Assembly: GCA_964388575.1 (NCBI GenBank)
Contig: CAYMAZ010000020.1
Span: 1-57,755, forward strand
Length of the DNA stretch: 57,755 nucleotides
DNA from: CAYMAZ01 sp964388575
Lineage (GTDB): Bacteria; Bacteroidota; Bacteroidia; Bacteroidales; DTU049
Direction of reading: 5' to 3'
Below the pieces are notes generated by a model that did no database searches, was not told where the DNA came from, and saw only the letters and a list, made by a program, of their open reading frames with translations. This document shows, in pieces, positions 9,057 to 18,044 of the stretch (position 1 is its first letter; each line of letters starts with the position of its first letter). The translations under genes and the position numbers were made by a program.

Positions 9057-10208
9057 ATGAAAAAATTAAAAGTTGTTACAGTGGTCGGTACAAGGCCGGA
9101 AATCATTAGATTGTCCCGCACAATGGCACTTCTGGATGTACATCTGATTCATGTTATTGTGCATACTGGCCAGAATTACGACTATGAACTAAACGATGTC
9201 TTCTGGAATGAACTTGAACTGAGAAAGCCCGATTACTTTCTGAATATTGATACTGGCTCAACCGGTGCTGCAGTTGGAGATATCATCCGCAAAACAGAAG
9301 AAGTTCTTCTAAAGGAACAGCCAGATGCGCTCCTTATTCTTGGAGATACAAATTCCTGTTTATCAGCTTACATTGCCAAAAGAATGCATATTCCTGTTTT
9401 TCACATGGAGGCCGGAAACAGGTGCTTTGATCAGAATGTTCCTGAGGAAACCAACAGAAAGATCATTGATCACCTTGCCGACTTTAATCTTGTGTATACC
9501 GAACATGCAAGGCGCCATCTGATTGCAGAAGGTTTTCCTCAGCGACGAATTTACCTGACAGGAAGTCCCATGAAAGAAGTGCTGGATTTTTACATGCCAA
9601 AGATTGAAAAATCTCAGGTGCTGAAAGAAATCAGACTTTCCGAAGGTAAGTATTTTATTGTCTCTGTACACCGTGAAGAAAATGTCGATAATCATGAGAT
9701 ATTGAGCAGAATTATTCAGATTCTGAATATGATTGCTGAAAAATATGCATACCCGGTTGTCATTTCTACACATCCAAGAACAAGAAAGCAAATTGAATCC
9801 ACCGATCCTGAAATATTAGCAGATAATTCTCAGCTGCAATTTCATAAACCCTTTGGGTTTATTGACTATGTTCACCTTCAACAGCATGCGACTTGTGTGA
9901 TCTCTGACTCAGGGACAATCAGTGAAGAATCTTCCATTTTGTCATTTCCTGCAATCAGTCTGAGACAAAGTATGGAGCGACCTGAAGCTCAGGATGCAGG
10001 CACAATAATCTTAACCGGCTTTGAACCTGACGTGGTGTTGCAATCCATCGAACTCCTTATTCATGATTTTCAGAATAAAAAGCAATTTCGAAGCATTCCA
10101 GTCGAATATACAATAAACAACACCTCCTGGAGAGTGTTAAAACTCCTGTTGGGGAATACTAAATTAAGCTCAGAATGGGCAGGCATAAGAAAAAAGAAAT
10201 TAAGGTAA
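9057..10208 (+). CDS. fnlC: UDP-N-acetylhexosamine 2-epimerase (FnlC/CapG/WbjD)
   Basis: This non-hydrolysing UDP-sugar 2-epimerase performs the last step to UDP-L-FucNAc. The 383-aa protein has the GT-B-like epimerase signatures: VVGTRPEIIRLS at the N-terminus, HMEAGNRCFDQNVPEE in the middle, the VHREENVDN motif, and SDSGTISEESSIL with RPEAQDAG near the C-terminus. The phrase NRCFDQNVPEE is typical of the CapG/WbjD branch rather than WecB, which carries GLRT there. It stands directly after FnlA and FnlB, so its substrate is very likely UDP-2-acetamido-2,6-dideoxy-L-talose. The following glycosyltransferase gene overlaps its 3' end by 34 nt. Confidence 0.92.
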   Translation: MKKLKVVTVVGTRPEIIRLSRTMALLDVHLIHVIVHTGQNYDYELNDVFWNELELRKPDYFLNIDTGSTGAAVGDIIRKTEEVLLKEQPDALLILGDTNSCLSAYIAKRMHIPVFHMEAGNRCFDQNVPEETNRKIIDHLADFNLVYTEHARRHLIAEGFPQRRIYLTGSPMKEVLDFYMPKIEKSQVLKEIRLSEGKYFIVSVHREENVDNHEILSRIIQILNMIAEKYAYPVVISTHPRTRKQIESTDPEILADNSQLQFHKPFGFIDYVHLQQHATCVISDSGTISEESSILSFPAISLRQSMERPEAQDAGTIILTGFEPDVVLQSIELLIHDFQNKKQFRSIPVEYTINNTSWRVLKLLLGNTKLSSEWAGIRKKKLR

Positions 10209-11332
10209 TTCTATACCGCGAGCAGGAAAACAACAGGAATGTTGCTTCATTCAATAGAAATGAAGCCATTGAAAAGATGATTGCTGAGGCATTTCCGTAT
10301 GTCAGGATTCCATCACGAATGTTCAGGAATGTCAACAATAAGTTTATCAGAAAATGTATCAGGGGATTGTCGGCGTTTCGCTCAATTCTCAAAGTGTACC
10401 CTCTGTCCCGCGACAGAAGATTTCATTACCTTTTGTTTCTCCGATCGGTTAACCCTTGTGTGGCTTTATTTGCTTGGATGGTCGCAAAGCTGTCAGGTGC
10501 AAAAATGGCAATTGAAAGGAATGAATATCCCGCAGTGTATATTCAACAACCCCGGGTGTTGAAAAAATGGTTGTATGTCAATTTTATTTTGAGATGGCAT
10601 TACAGGTTATTCAGTCTGCTATTTGTAATGACCGATGAACTCGAACAATTTTTTAAAAAACACATTTCCTCAAAGACCTTTATTCAGAAGTTGCCCATGA
10701 CAGTGGACTTTGACAGGTTCGGCATGTCAGGTTCTGCTATGGAAAAACCCTATATATTCTACGCAGGGAGTTTATCTGAGCAAAAAGACGGAGTTGAAAG
10801 TCTGATCTGTGGGTTTTCTGAAGTACAGCATAAATTTCCGGAACTGGTTCTGAAAATTGCAGGTAATGCTGCAAATTCAACAGAAGCAGCAAAATTGCAT
10901 GGCCTTGTCAATGAAAAGAGTTCAGATGATCGCATCATTTTTCTTGGAAATGTTGAACGTGAAAAAATTCCGGAATATTTGTCTTCTGCAAAAATTCTTG
11001 TGTTACCACGCCCCGACACCAGGCAGGCAAGGGGAGGTTTTCCGACCAAACTTGGAGAATATCTTGCCTCTGGCAGGCCGGTCATCGTGACCCGTGTTGG
11101 TGAAATACCACAGATGCTGTCAGATGAACAGGTATTTTTTATTTCAACGGATCAAATTGTTCAGGAATTGAAAGAAAAAATCAATTATATCATGGAGCAT
11201 GAGGAGCATGCGCTCAATGTCGGACAGGAAGGGAAGAAGGCTGCAATTGAAAAATTCAGCTTAAATACAAATAAAAAATTTCTAAAACAGGGAATTCGTG
11301 CAGTTTTTGGCATGTCTGATGGAAATACTTAA
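10175..11332 (+). CDS. GT4 glycosyltransferase, candidate L-FucNAc transferase
   Basis: This 385-aa GT-B fold glycosyltransferase starts inside fnlC with a 34-nt overlap. The C-terminal domain begins at IFYAGSLSEQKDGVESLI, the usual GT4 donor-domain strand-turn-helix. The nucleotide-sugar site is recognisable as RPDTRQARGGFPTKLGEYLA followed by SGRPVI. No signal sequence is present; a hydrophobic patch near residues 85 to 100 may attach it to the membrane. Direct coupling to fnlC makes it a reasonable candidate for transferring L-FucNAc, as WbuB does in E. coli loci with the same three genes. That specificity is inferred from position and not from residues. Confidence 0.85.
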   Translation: MGRHKKKEIKVILYREQENNRNVASFNRNEAIEKMIAEAFPYVRIPSRMFRNVNNKFIRKCIRGLSAFRSILKVYPLSRDRRFHYLLFLRSVNPCVALFAWMVAKLSGAKMAIERNEYPAVYIQQPRVLKKWLYVNFILRWHYRLFSLLFVMTDELEQFFKKHISSKTFIQKLPMTVDFDRFGMSGSAMEKPYIFYAGSLSEQKDGVESLICGFSEVQHKFPELVLKIAGNAANSTEAAKLHGLVNEKSSDDRIIFLGNVEREKIPEYLSSAKILVLPRPDTRQARGGFPTKLGEYLASGRPVIVTRVGEIPQMLSDEQVFFISTDQIVQELKEKINYIMEHEEHALNVGQEGKKAAIEKFSLNTNKKFLKQGIRAVFGMSDGNT

Positions 11333-11356
11333 TTCAATTGGTAATTTAAGGTAATT

Positions 11357-12412
11357 ATGATTACACTCCTTGGAGACATTGCCTTTAACGGACTGATCAG
11401 TTCTGAACCTGAAAAAAATCCTGACAGATATTCAGAGGTTATCAGCATCCTGTCAGAATCAGACCTTGTATTTGCAAATCTTGAAGTTCCTGTCAGGGGC
11501 GGAGATGTGAGGAATGAATACAAGACACTGATACACTATAGTCTGCCGGAACCCACTCAAGATCTTCTGAAAATGATGAATATTTCATGTGTTTCTCTGG
11601 CAAACAACCATATATATGACTATACAATGCCCGGACTCGAAGCGACAATTCTTCTCCTTGATCAAGCCGGAATCAGACATACGGGTGCAGGCTGGCTTTC
11701 ACATCATACTGAGCCAGTGATGCTCAACCTGAACGGTAAGACCATCGCATTTATGGCATATGTTGACAAGTCTACAAATCCGAATGTGACAAATTTTCCA
11801 GAGTTAAAACTCAACGTATTTGAAGTCTCTAGGGTGATCAGTGATATTCAGACAGTCAGAAAATCAGCAGATCATGTCATTTGCAGTCTTCACTGGGGAA
11901 ATGATTATTCATTTTACCCGGATCCGAAACAGGTGAAACATTCCCGTTTGCTTGCTGATGCAGGAGCAGACATAATCATGGGGCATCATCCGCATACACT
12001 TCAGCCATTTGAAAAGTACAATGATTCATATATTTTTTACAGTCTCGGCGGATTAACCTTTGGGGATTTTAAAAAAGAAGGATCAGATCAGATGAGATCA
12101 CTTTACAGAAAAACCAAAAATGGTGTTATCATTGAATATTCTCCTGATTCAAAACACATGGCTTTCATCTCCACACATGAGAAAAGAGGAAATTTTATAA
12201 CTCTGACAAACAGGGATTTTTCAAAATGGAGCAACAGAAAATGGCATCACTACAGGATTAAAAATAGTTGTTCTTTCATGCATGCAATGTATGAGTTCAA
12301 TGAAAAAATCATGAGCAGAATCAGGGAATACTTTTTCGGGTATTATCATTCTCCGATGAAAAGATTGTTTCAGTTTTCAAACATTTCCAAACTTGGCAGA
12401 TTATTAAGATAA
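11357..12412 (+). CDS. CapA-family metallophosphatase-like protein
   Basis: This 351-aa protein belongs to the CapA/PgsA (PGA_cap) family with a calcineurin-like fold. Metal-binding elements are LLGDIAFNG at the start, FANLEVPV near residue 40, LANNHIYDY near residue 80, a LHWGNDY segment, and the pair GHHPHTLQ around residue 215. In Firmicutes CapA takes part in poly-gamma-glutamate capsule synthesis; its exact reaction is not settled. Here it lacks an obvious signal peptide or membrane anchor, unlike many CapA proteins. It stands 14 nt before an asparagine-synthetase-like gene. It may act on a phosphorylated or amide-linked glycan intermediate, but no substrate can be named. Confidence 0.85.
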   Translation: MITLLGDIAFNGLISSEPEKNPDRYSEVISILSESDLVFANLEVPVRGGDVRNEYKTLIHYSLPEPTQDLLKMMNISCVSLANNHIYDYTMPGLEATILLLDQAGIRHTGAGWLSHHTEPVMLNLNGKTIAFMAYVDKSTNPNVTNFPELKLNVFEVSRVISDIQTVRKSADHVICSLHWGNDYSFYPDPKQVKHSRLLADAGADIIMGHHPHTLQPFEKYNDSYIFYSLGGLTFGDFKKEGSDQMRSLYRKTKNGVIIEYSPDSKHMAFISTHEKRGNFITLTNRDFSKWSNRKWHHYRIKNSCSFMHAMYEFNEKIMSRIREYFFGYYHSPMKRLFQFSNISKLGRLLR

Positions 12413-12426
12413 TATACACACTTGAA

Positions 12427-14196
12427 ATGTATTCGGATTTTCTAATAACAGATATTCCATTCAGGTCAGAAAAAACTGAAATGAAATTCAGTGCTGGAGC
12501 CGGGAGATATACTGTTTATTCTGATTCAGAAAATGTTTTGAATGACGGACAGGGGATAACCGTCATCATCCATGGGCAGGTTCAGCCGGTGAATACACAT
12601 TTTGGCGAAAACAGTAAATTTTTACCTGCTGAACTTGTTCACAGGCTGTATCTGAAGTATGGTGAAAAATTTATTGAACAGGTGAAAGGATATTTTGTAA
12701 TTATCATCATTCACAATCAAAAAATCCTGCTTTTTACTGATCATTTCGGAATGGTTGGTTGTTTTATTTACAGAAATTCTGGAACCACAGCAATTTCAAA
12801 CTCTTTTATGCTTTTCAGAGAACTGAATGTTGAGATTATTCCTGTAGCAGAACGAATGGCACAGAAATGCATTTTAAACCGGAATGTTTCAGGGGTGACA
12901 CCTTTTCTGAATATTGATAAGATTGGTCCTGCAACACAACTGAGTCTTACATTTGATTCAGCAGAGTATTCAGAATACTGGAACCCCGAAGTGTTAATCA
13001 GACAGTCAGAAGGAAAATCAAATTATAATATTGATGATTTTGCTGAATTGTTGAAGTTGAATTTCAGCAACCTGATAAGTTATCATCAGGCTGAAAATCA
13101 TGTTATTTCACTTACCGCTGGAAAAGACAGCCGCACTGGTCTCGCAGTTTTAAAGTCACTTGGTCTTCAGCCACAGGGATTTACCTATGGTAATCCAGGG
13201 TCATTGGATGCTGTTTTTGCATCCCGGCTTGCCGGAAAAACAGGCTTGTCACATCAGGTTCTGACACCTCCTGACACCGAGGATTGGTACCATCAGATGT
13301 GTAATGAAATCACCTGCATGGGAAATCCTGACATAAGTTTACACAGAGCACACCGGTTGTATGCTTTTCAAAATATGAGCAGGAACGTTGGTTCAGAAAA
13401 TGTGTATTACTGTGGCAATATGGGAGGCGAGTTCCTAATGGGCTTATATTATGATCAGCTGATATTTTCAGATTATCTGGTTAGCTTCTGGGAACATTCC
13501 GTTCAGTCATCAATGCAGCATCTTTTAGAGCATAATTTTATCAGGATCAGTCCTTCAGCAAATGATGCTGTTCTGCAGTCAATTCTTGAGATGAAATCCA
13601 TGAAGAGCGGCTTAACCAAAAAGGAACGACACTTTTTCGGAATGTTTGAGATCGGAATACCGCATCATGCTCAGGATATTTATCTTGCAGCACGGAATTT
13701 CGGTTGTGTTTATCCCTTTTTCATTGACATTGATTTTCTGAATGCTTTGTTTGCAAGCTCATTCAGCTTTTTCAGCCGAAACAACCAAACCGCAAATCCA
13801 TTTAAAAGATACAGTCTGTATGAGTTTAATCTTAATATTCAACACAAATTGTTTCCCGAAATGGATACGATCGCTTTTGGAAAAAGGGGAACATACAACA
13901 CACGGGAGTATCTGAAAGGGCCTCTGTACTGGTCATTCATGAAAACTTTGAGATATGTTTTCCAAAGAATGTCCTACCCTGTTAGCTATTCATATGGTGT
14001 TTCATATAAAAAGTTTTTAACGAAAATTCTTAGGGAGATTGAATCTGACAAAGGACATATCCTGCATGAGTTTTTTGATGTTTCTGAAGCTGTGTTGCAG
14101 CTTGACAGAGTTTCTGACTTTAAAGGGGAAAAATCAATACGTAGATATTCAAATATTATTCAGTTATATTTGCAGTTAAAGAATTATCAGAAATGA
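12427..14196 (+). CDS. Asparagine-synthetase-like amidotransferase without glutaminase cysteine
   Basis: This 589-aa protein has the two-domain layout of asparagine synthetase B. The C-terminal ATP-pyrophosphatase domain is intact around residue 230, where LTAGKDSRTGL matches the PP-loop. The N-terminal domain keeps the scaffold (a YGEKFIEQVKGYF segment and TDHFGMVG) but starts with MYSDFL, so it has no cysteine after the initiator Met and should not hydrolyse glutamine. Such AsnB-like proteins adenylate a carboxylate and form an amide with another amine, as beta-lactam synthetase does. The next gene, an ATP-grasp ligase, overlaps by 4 nt. I infer a role in amide formation on the glycan or its precursor. 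The substrate is unknown. Confidence 0.82.
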   Translation: MYSDFLITDIPFRSEKTEMKFSAGAGRYTVYSDSENVLNDGQGITVIIHGQVQPVNTHFGENSKFLPAELVHRLYLKYGEKFIEQVKGYFVIIIIHNQKILLFTDHFGMVGCFIYRNSGTTAISNSFMLFRELNVEIIPVAERMAQKCILNRNVSGVTPFLNIDKIGPATQLSLTFDSAEYSEYWNPEVLIRQSEGKSNYNIDDFAELLKLNFSNLISYHQAENHVISLTAGKDSRTGLAVLKSLGLQPQGFTYGNPGSLDAVFASRLAGKTGLSHQVLTPPDTEDWYHQMCNEITCMGNPDISLHRAHRLYAFQNMSRNVGSENVYYCGNMGGEFLMGLYYDQLIFSDYLVSFWEHSVQSSMQHLLEHNFIRISPSANDAVLQSILEMKSMKSGLTKKERHFFGMFEIGIPHHAQDIYLAARNFGCVYPFFIDIDFLNALFASSFSFFSRNNQTANPFKRYSLYEFNLNIQHKLFPEMDTIAFGKRGTYNTREYLKGPLYWSFMKTLRYVFQRMSYPVSYSYGVSYKKFLTKILREIESDKGHILHEFFDVSEAVLQLDRVSDFKGEKSIRRYSNIIQLYLQLKNYQK

Positions 14197-15263
14197 AATA
14201 TACCGTTGCCATTCTGAAAAATGAGCATTCAGCTGATCACAAGTTGTGGCTTGATGCCTGCAAAACCCATGAGCGGATTGAATCAGTTGATGTAATTGAT
14301 CTGCTTTCAAATGACTGGCTCAGAAAAGTTCGCCAAAAGTCATATGATGCTTTCCTGCTCAAACCATCAGGAATATTCAGTCATACAAAACAACTTTATG
14401 ATGAACGTGTTTTGCTAATTTCTGAGAATTTTGATTCTTTAATTTACCCGTCTTTACAGGAGTTGCTGATTTACGAAAATAAAAGATTTCTGAGAGACTG
14501 GCTCATGACGAAAAATCTACCACATCCTTTAACCTGCGTGTTTTACAACAAAAAAGAAGCTTTGGATCTACTGAAATCTATCTCTTCTTTTCCGCTTGTT
14601 GCAAAAACAAATATTGGAGCTTCCGGACGAGGTGTTGAAATTTTAAAAACGCAGCATGATGCTTACAAATACATTCAGAATGCTTTTGGCAAAGGAATCT
14701 ACACCAGAACTGGACCAAAGTTTCATAAAGGAACATTGCTGAAAAAAATAAAAAATGTTTTACAGAACAGGAATCATTTATCGCTGAGAGTAAAACAATA
14801 CAGGGAGACATTATCTTCGCCTCAGCGTGGATTTGTGATCCTTCAGGAATTTATACCACATACATTTGAGTGGAGATGTGTCAGAATTGGAGATTCCTAT
14901 TTTGCTCACAAAAAAATTGTTAAAAATCAAAAATCCAGTGGTTCTCTGATTAAAGACTATGGAAACGTCCCAGAAAAGTTGCTTGCTTTTGTCAGGCAAA
15001 TTACTGATGAAAACAATATCAAATCTGTGGCCATTGATATTTTTGAACATGAAAACAAGTACCTGATCAATGAAATTCAATGTATTTTCGGGCAATCTGA
15101 CCCGTATCAGATGCTTATTGACGGTAAGCCTGGAAGATACAGGTATATGAATAGAAAATGGGTCTTTGAAGAAGGAATGTATAATACCAACTGCTCGTAT
15201 GACCTGAGAATGGAACATCTTATTTCACTATTGGACAGCATAAGGAATCATGAAGAAAAGTAG
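14193..15263 (+). CDS. ATP-grasp ligase, RimK/D-Ala ligase-like fold
   Basis: This 356-aa protein has the ATP-grasp pattern. The nucleotide-binding loop is seen in PLVAKTNIGASGRGVEIL around residue 135, the central strand in LQEFIPHTFEWRCVRIG, and the metal-binding C-terminal strand in AIDIFEHENKYLINEIQ with acidic D and E/N residues. Family members join a carboxylate to an amine using ATP through an acyl phosphate. The gene starts on the stop of the AsnB-like gene (ATGA overlap) and overlaps the following deacetylase gene by 14 nt, so it works in the same process. The predicted product is cytoplasmic. An insertion rich in basic residues lies between about 170 and 205. No substrate is apparent. 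Confidence 0.82.
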   Translation: MKYTVAILKNEHSADHKLWLDACKTHERIESVDVIDLLSNDWLRKVRQKSYDAFLLKPSGIFSHTKQLYDERVLLISENFDSLIYPSLQELLIYENKRFLRDWLMTKNLPHPLTCVFYNKKEALDLLKSISSFPLVAKTNIGASGRGVEILKTQHDAYKYIQNAFGKGIYTRTGPKFHKGTLLKKIKNVLQNRNHLSLRVKQYRETLSSPQRGFVILQEFIPHTFEWRCVRIGDSYFAHKKIVKNQKSSGSLIKDYGNVPEKLLAFVRQITDENNIKSVAIDIFEHENKYLINEIQCIFGQSDPYQMLIDGKPGRYRYMNRKWVFEEGMYNTNCSYDLRMEHLISLLDSIRNHEEK

Positions 15264-16155
15264 TCGTCAACGGTTGTTGAGAAAATTTCTCATTAAAATA
15301 CTCCGATATTCCGGATTGCCTGGATTATTGAGAATTTTACTGCAGAAAAATCGGATTTCTGTTATTTTCTATCATGAAATCGATCATGTTCATTTTGAAC
15401 AACATCTGAAATTTATTCTGAAACACTATCATGTAATTTCAATTACAGAACTGTTTGATTTTCTTGAAGGAAGGATTGCTTCACTCCCTGATTATTCTAT
15501 TCTGATCACATTTGACGATGGTCACGCCGGAAATTATCAGATTCTTGATGTGTGCAGAAAATATAATGTGAGTCCGGTTGTCTTTCTGATTACAGCCATG
15601 GTTGATAACCCCAGTCCTTTCTGGTTTAAATTGCCGTTTCAGACTGAAAAAGAAAAGGAAAATCTGAAGTGTATACCGGATACAGAGAGGCTTAAATATC
15701 TTACTGACAATTATGATGATGAGATGAATAAGGAATACAGGCAAAGTTTAACATGGTCTCAGGTGGTTGAAATGCAGGAATGGTTCGATTTTCAGTCGCA
15801 TACCCATACACACCCTTGTCTGCCCAATTGCACTAAGGAAGTAGTCTACTCAGAACTTGTTCAATCAAAAAAACTGATAGAAGAAAAATTAAATACTGAA
15901 TGTCATTCGCTTGCATATCCAAATGGTGATTACAATAAGAAAATCCCAGAATTATGTAAGGAGGCAGGGTATCATTTTGCATTTACCGGCAGACCCGGGT
16001 TGATTTCGAAAAGGAGCAAAAAGTATGAACTCCCGAGAATGAGCATGAATGACACGGAAAATCAGGATGAGTTTGTAGTCAGATTGTCTGGATTATGGTT
16101 TTTGATTAAGATTTTTCTGCAATTCTTCAAACGGAAGGGGCATGACAGAATTTAA
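15250..16155 (+). CDS. NodB-type polysaccharide deacetylase
   Basis: This 301-aa carbohydrate esterase family 4 protein would remove N-acetyl groups from an amino sugar. The catalytic metal site is complete: ITFDDGHAGN near residue 88 supplies the two Asp residues, and SHTHTHPCL near residue 183 supplies the two His residues; LAYPNGDYN is the third conserved motif. The N-terminus is basic and carries a moderately hydrophobic stretch, but no convincing cleavable signal peptide, so location is uncertain. It overlaps its neighbours by 14 nt on both sides. Deacetylation next to ATP-dependent ligases could expose a free amine for acylation or amino-acid attachment; that link is a hypothesis. Confidence 0.9.
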   Translation: MKKSSRQRLLRKFLIKILRYSGLPGLLRILLQKNRISVIFYHEIDHVHFEQHLKFILKHYHVISITELFDFLEGRIASLPDYSILITFDDGHAGNYQILDVCRKYNVSPVVFLITAMVDNPSPFWFKLPFQTEKEKENLKCIPDTERLKYLTDNYDDEMNKEYRQSLTWSQVVEMQEWFDFQSHTHTHPCLPNCTKEVVYSELVQSKKLIEEKLNTECHSLAYPNGDYNKKIPELCKEAGYHFAFTGRPGLISKRSKKYELPRMSMNDTENQDEFVVRLSGLWFLIKIFLQFFKRKGHDRI

Positions 16156-17092
16156 CAATGATATTGGATATTTTGAATTTGATTTCTCCAGCATTGAATT
16201 GGCCGATGAAGCACTCTTTTTACTGAACTCAGGGACAAAGCATCAAAAACATAACAGGGAATTCTGGAACTGGAGGTTCAATGAAAATCCATTCGGAAAA
16301 AGTTATGGCTGGTATGCCCGTGATCTTAAAACAAACAGACTTGCTTCTGTTCTGTTGTGGTGGCCATGGAAATTCAGGATGGGAAACGAAGAAAAATTGT
16401 GTTATCAGGCGATAAATGGAAAAACAGATGCCCGATTCAGATTGTCGGGTGTGTTTTTTCACCTGAATGAACTTTCACTGAAGTTTTTCAGTGAAATGGA
16501 TGTTTTGTTGTATGGCTTTCCAAATGAAAATTCATACCCTTCCTACAGCAAACTGAACTGGAAAACTGTAACCGACATACATCCTGATTACTATTGTGTT
16601 TCTCCGATCAGAACTGTTGCTGGAATGTTCGGATTATCAAAATCAGATCATCAGAAGCAATTTGACTTGCCACAAGACTGGAATTACAGTTCTTGGAACC
16701 AATCAACCGGCTATGTACGCACGCTGTGGAATGCTGAATCTTTCGGCTGGAGATTCCGAAAACATCCGCTTCATCAGTATCATTATTACTTTGATCAGGA
16801 AAAAAACCTGATTGTGTATCGTCTTAAGAAAAGAGGGATTTTTAAAGAAGCACAGATCGTGTTTTCAGACACAGTTGGGGAGAAATTCCTGAAAGATTTT
16901 ATAAACAAATTGAAATCTGAAAATATTGACTTTTTTTCGTATTTCGGAAATCATACAAATCTTCAACATATTCTGAAGAAAAGAATGTGCCGGTTCAGTT
17001 TGAAAAAATCATTGAAACTTGTCGTTAATTCGAAGTCCTTTTTTAAGGACATGCCATTGCGATTCGAAATGGCAGAAGCTGACTCCCAGTAA
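16142..17092 (+). CDS. GNAT-like acetyltransferase of polysaccharide loci
   Basis: This 316-aa protein resembles GNAT-fold proteins often found in exopolysaccharide clusters. The pattern FWNWRFNENPFGKSYGW near residue 40 matches the W-x-WR-F-x-x-NP-x-G signature of that group, and a second WRFRKHP copy occurs near residue 203. This repeated element suggests a two-domain GNAT arrangement. The middle part, ending in FYGFP-like residues (LLYGFPNENS), is typical of the substrate side. There is no signal peptide. It overlaps the deacetylase by 14 nt and is followed after 7 nt by a glycosyltransferase. It may acylate the amine set free by the deacetylase. The substrate is unknown, and the family call is moderately secure. 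Confidence 0.68.
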   Translation: MTEFNNDIGYFEFDFSSIELADEALFLLNSGTKHQKHNREFWNWRFNENPFGKSYGWYARDLKTNRLASVLLWWPWKFRMGNEEKLCYQAINGKTDARFRLSGVFFHLNELSLKFFSEMDVLLYGFPNENSYPSYSKLNWKTVTDIHPDYYCVSPIRTVAGMFGLSKSDHQKQFDLPQDWNYSSWNQSTGYVRTLWNAESFGWRFRKHPLHQYHYYFDQEKNLIVYRLKKRGIFKEAQIVFSDTVGEKFLKDFINKLKSENIDFFSYFGNHTNLQHILKKRMCRFSLKKSLKLVVNSKSFFKDMPLRFEMAEADSQ

Positions 17093-17099
17093 TTTATTC

Positions 17100-18044
17100 A
17101 TGAAAGTACTTTTTGTATCAAGTGGCAATTATTATCTGGGCATTACTTCTGTGATAAGGAGACAGGCTGAGTCACTGGAAGCATGCGGTATTGAAATCGT
17201 TCACTATTACATCAGAGGGAAAGGTCTGAAAGGGTATCTGTCAAATCTGAAACATCTGAAAAAGGCCATACGAAGTGAAAAGCCAGACGTCATCCATGCA
17301 CACTATTCTCTTTCAGGCTATCTTGCTTCAATGGCGGGCGCACGTCCTCTTGTGGTTTCCCTGATGGGCAGTGATGTGAAAACCAATAAAACGGCAAATT
17401 TCCCTTTGAAAATATATGCATCCCTGTTCAGGGCGAAAATCATCGTCAAATCTGAGAGGATGTTCAAAAATCTTGGATTGCCTTCTGCATCAGTGATATC
17501 CAACGGTGTTGACCTCAAATTGTTCAGGCCGGTGGACAAGATGGAATGCAAAAGAAAGTTGGGCTGGGATCTTGAATACAGACACATCCTGTTTGCTGCA
17601 AATCCTTCAAGAACCGAGAAGAATTTTGCGCTTGCCGAAAAGGCTTTTCAGCAGATACAATCAGACAAACTTGTCCTGAAGACACTCACTGATGTGAAGC
17701 CTGAAGACGTTCCGATATGGATGAATGCTGCAGATGTGATTCTGCTGACAAGTCTGAAGGAAGGCAGCCCGAATGCTGTCAAGGAAGCTATGGCGTGTAA
17801 TAAGTCTGTTGTTTCAACCGATGTGGGTGATATCAGATGGTTGTTCGGAAATGAGCCCGGATACTTTATCTCTGCTTCAGAAGTAAATAGTATCGCTGAT
17901 CATATCCTGAAAGCGCTGAGTTTTTCTGAAGAAAAGCAATTCACTGAGGGCCGGGAAAGAATCCTGTCACTTGGGCTGGATTCGGAAGTTGTTTCAGGAA
18001 AAATAATTGACCTCTACGAAAATCTGCATGTCTCAGGAAAATAA
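17100..18044 (+). CDS. GT4 glycosyltransferase
   Basis: This 314-aa GT-B fold protein is a short family 4 glycosyltransferase. I chose the ATG at 17100 because the protein then begins MKVLFVSSGNYYLGITSVI, the standard first strand and glycine-containing loop. A longer frame from 17019 would overlap the preceding gene by about 74 nt and adds no conserved sequence. The donor site is marked by TSLKEGSPNAVKEAMACNKS, with the E-x7-E type spacing, and by VSTDVGDI. It is cytoplasmic and perhaps peripherally membrane-bound. The next gene overlaps by 17 nt. Which sugar it transfers cannot be predicted. Confidence 0.88.
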   Translation: MKVLFVSSGNYYLGITSVIRRQAESLEACGIEIVHYYIRGKGLKGYLSNLKHLKKAIRSEKPDVIHAHYSLSGYLASMAGARPLVVSLMGSDVKTNKTANFPLKIYASLFRAKIIVKSERMFKNLGLPSASVISNGVDLKLFRPVDKMECKRKLGWDLEYRHILFAANPSRTEKNFALAEKAFQQIQSDKLVLKTLTDVKPEDVPIWMNAADVILLTSLKEGSPNAVKEAMACNKSVVSTDVGDIRWLFGNEPGYFISASEVNSIADHILKALSFSEEKQFTEGRERILSLGLDSEVVSGKIIDLYENLHVSGK

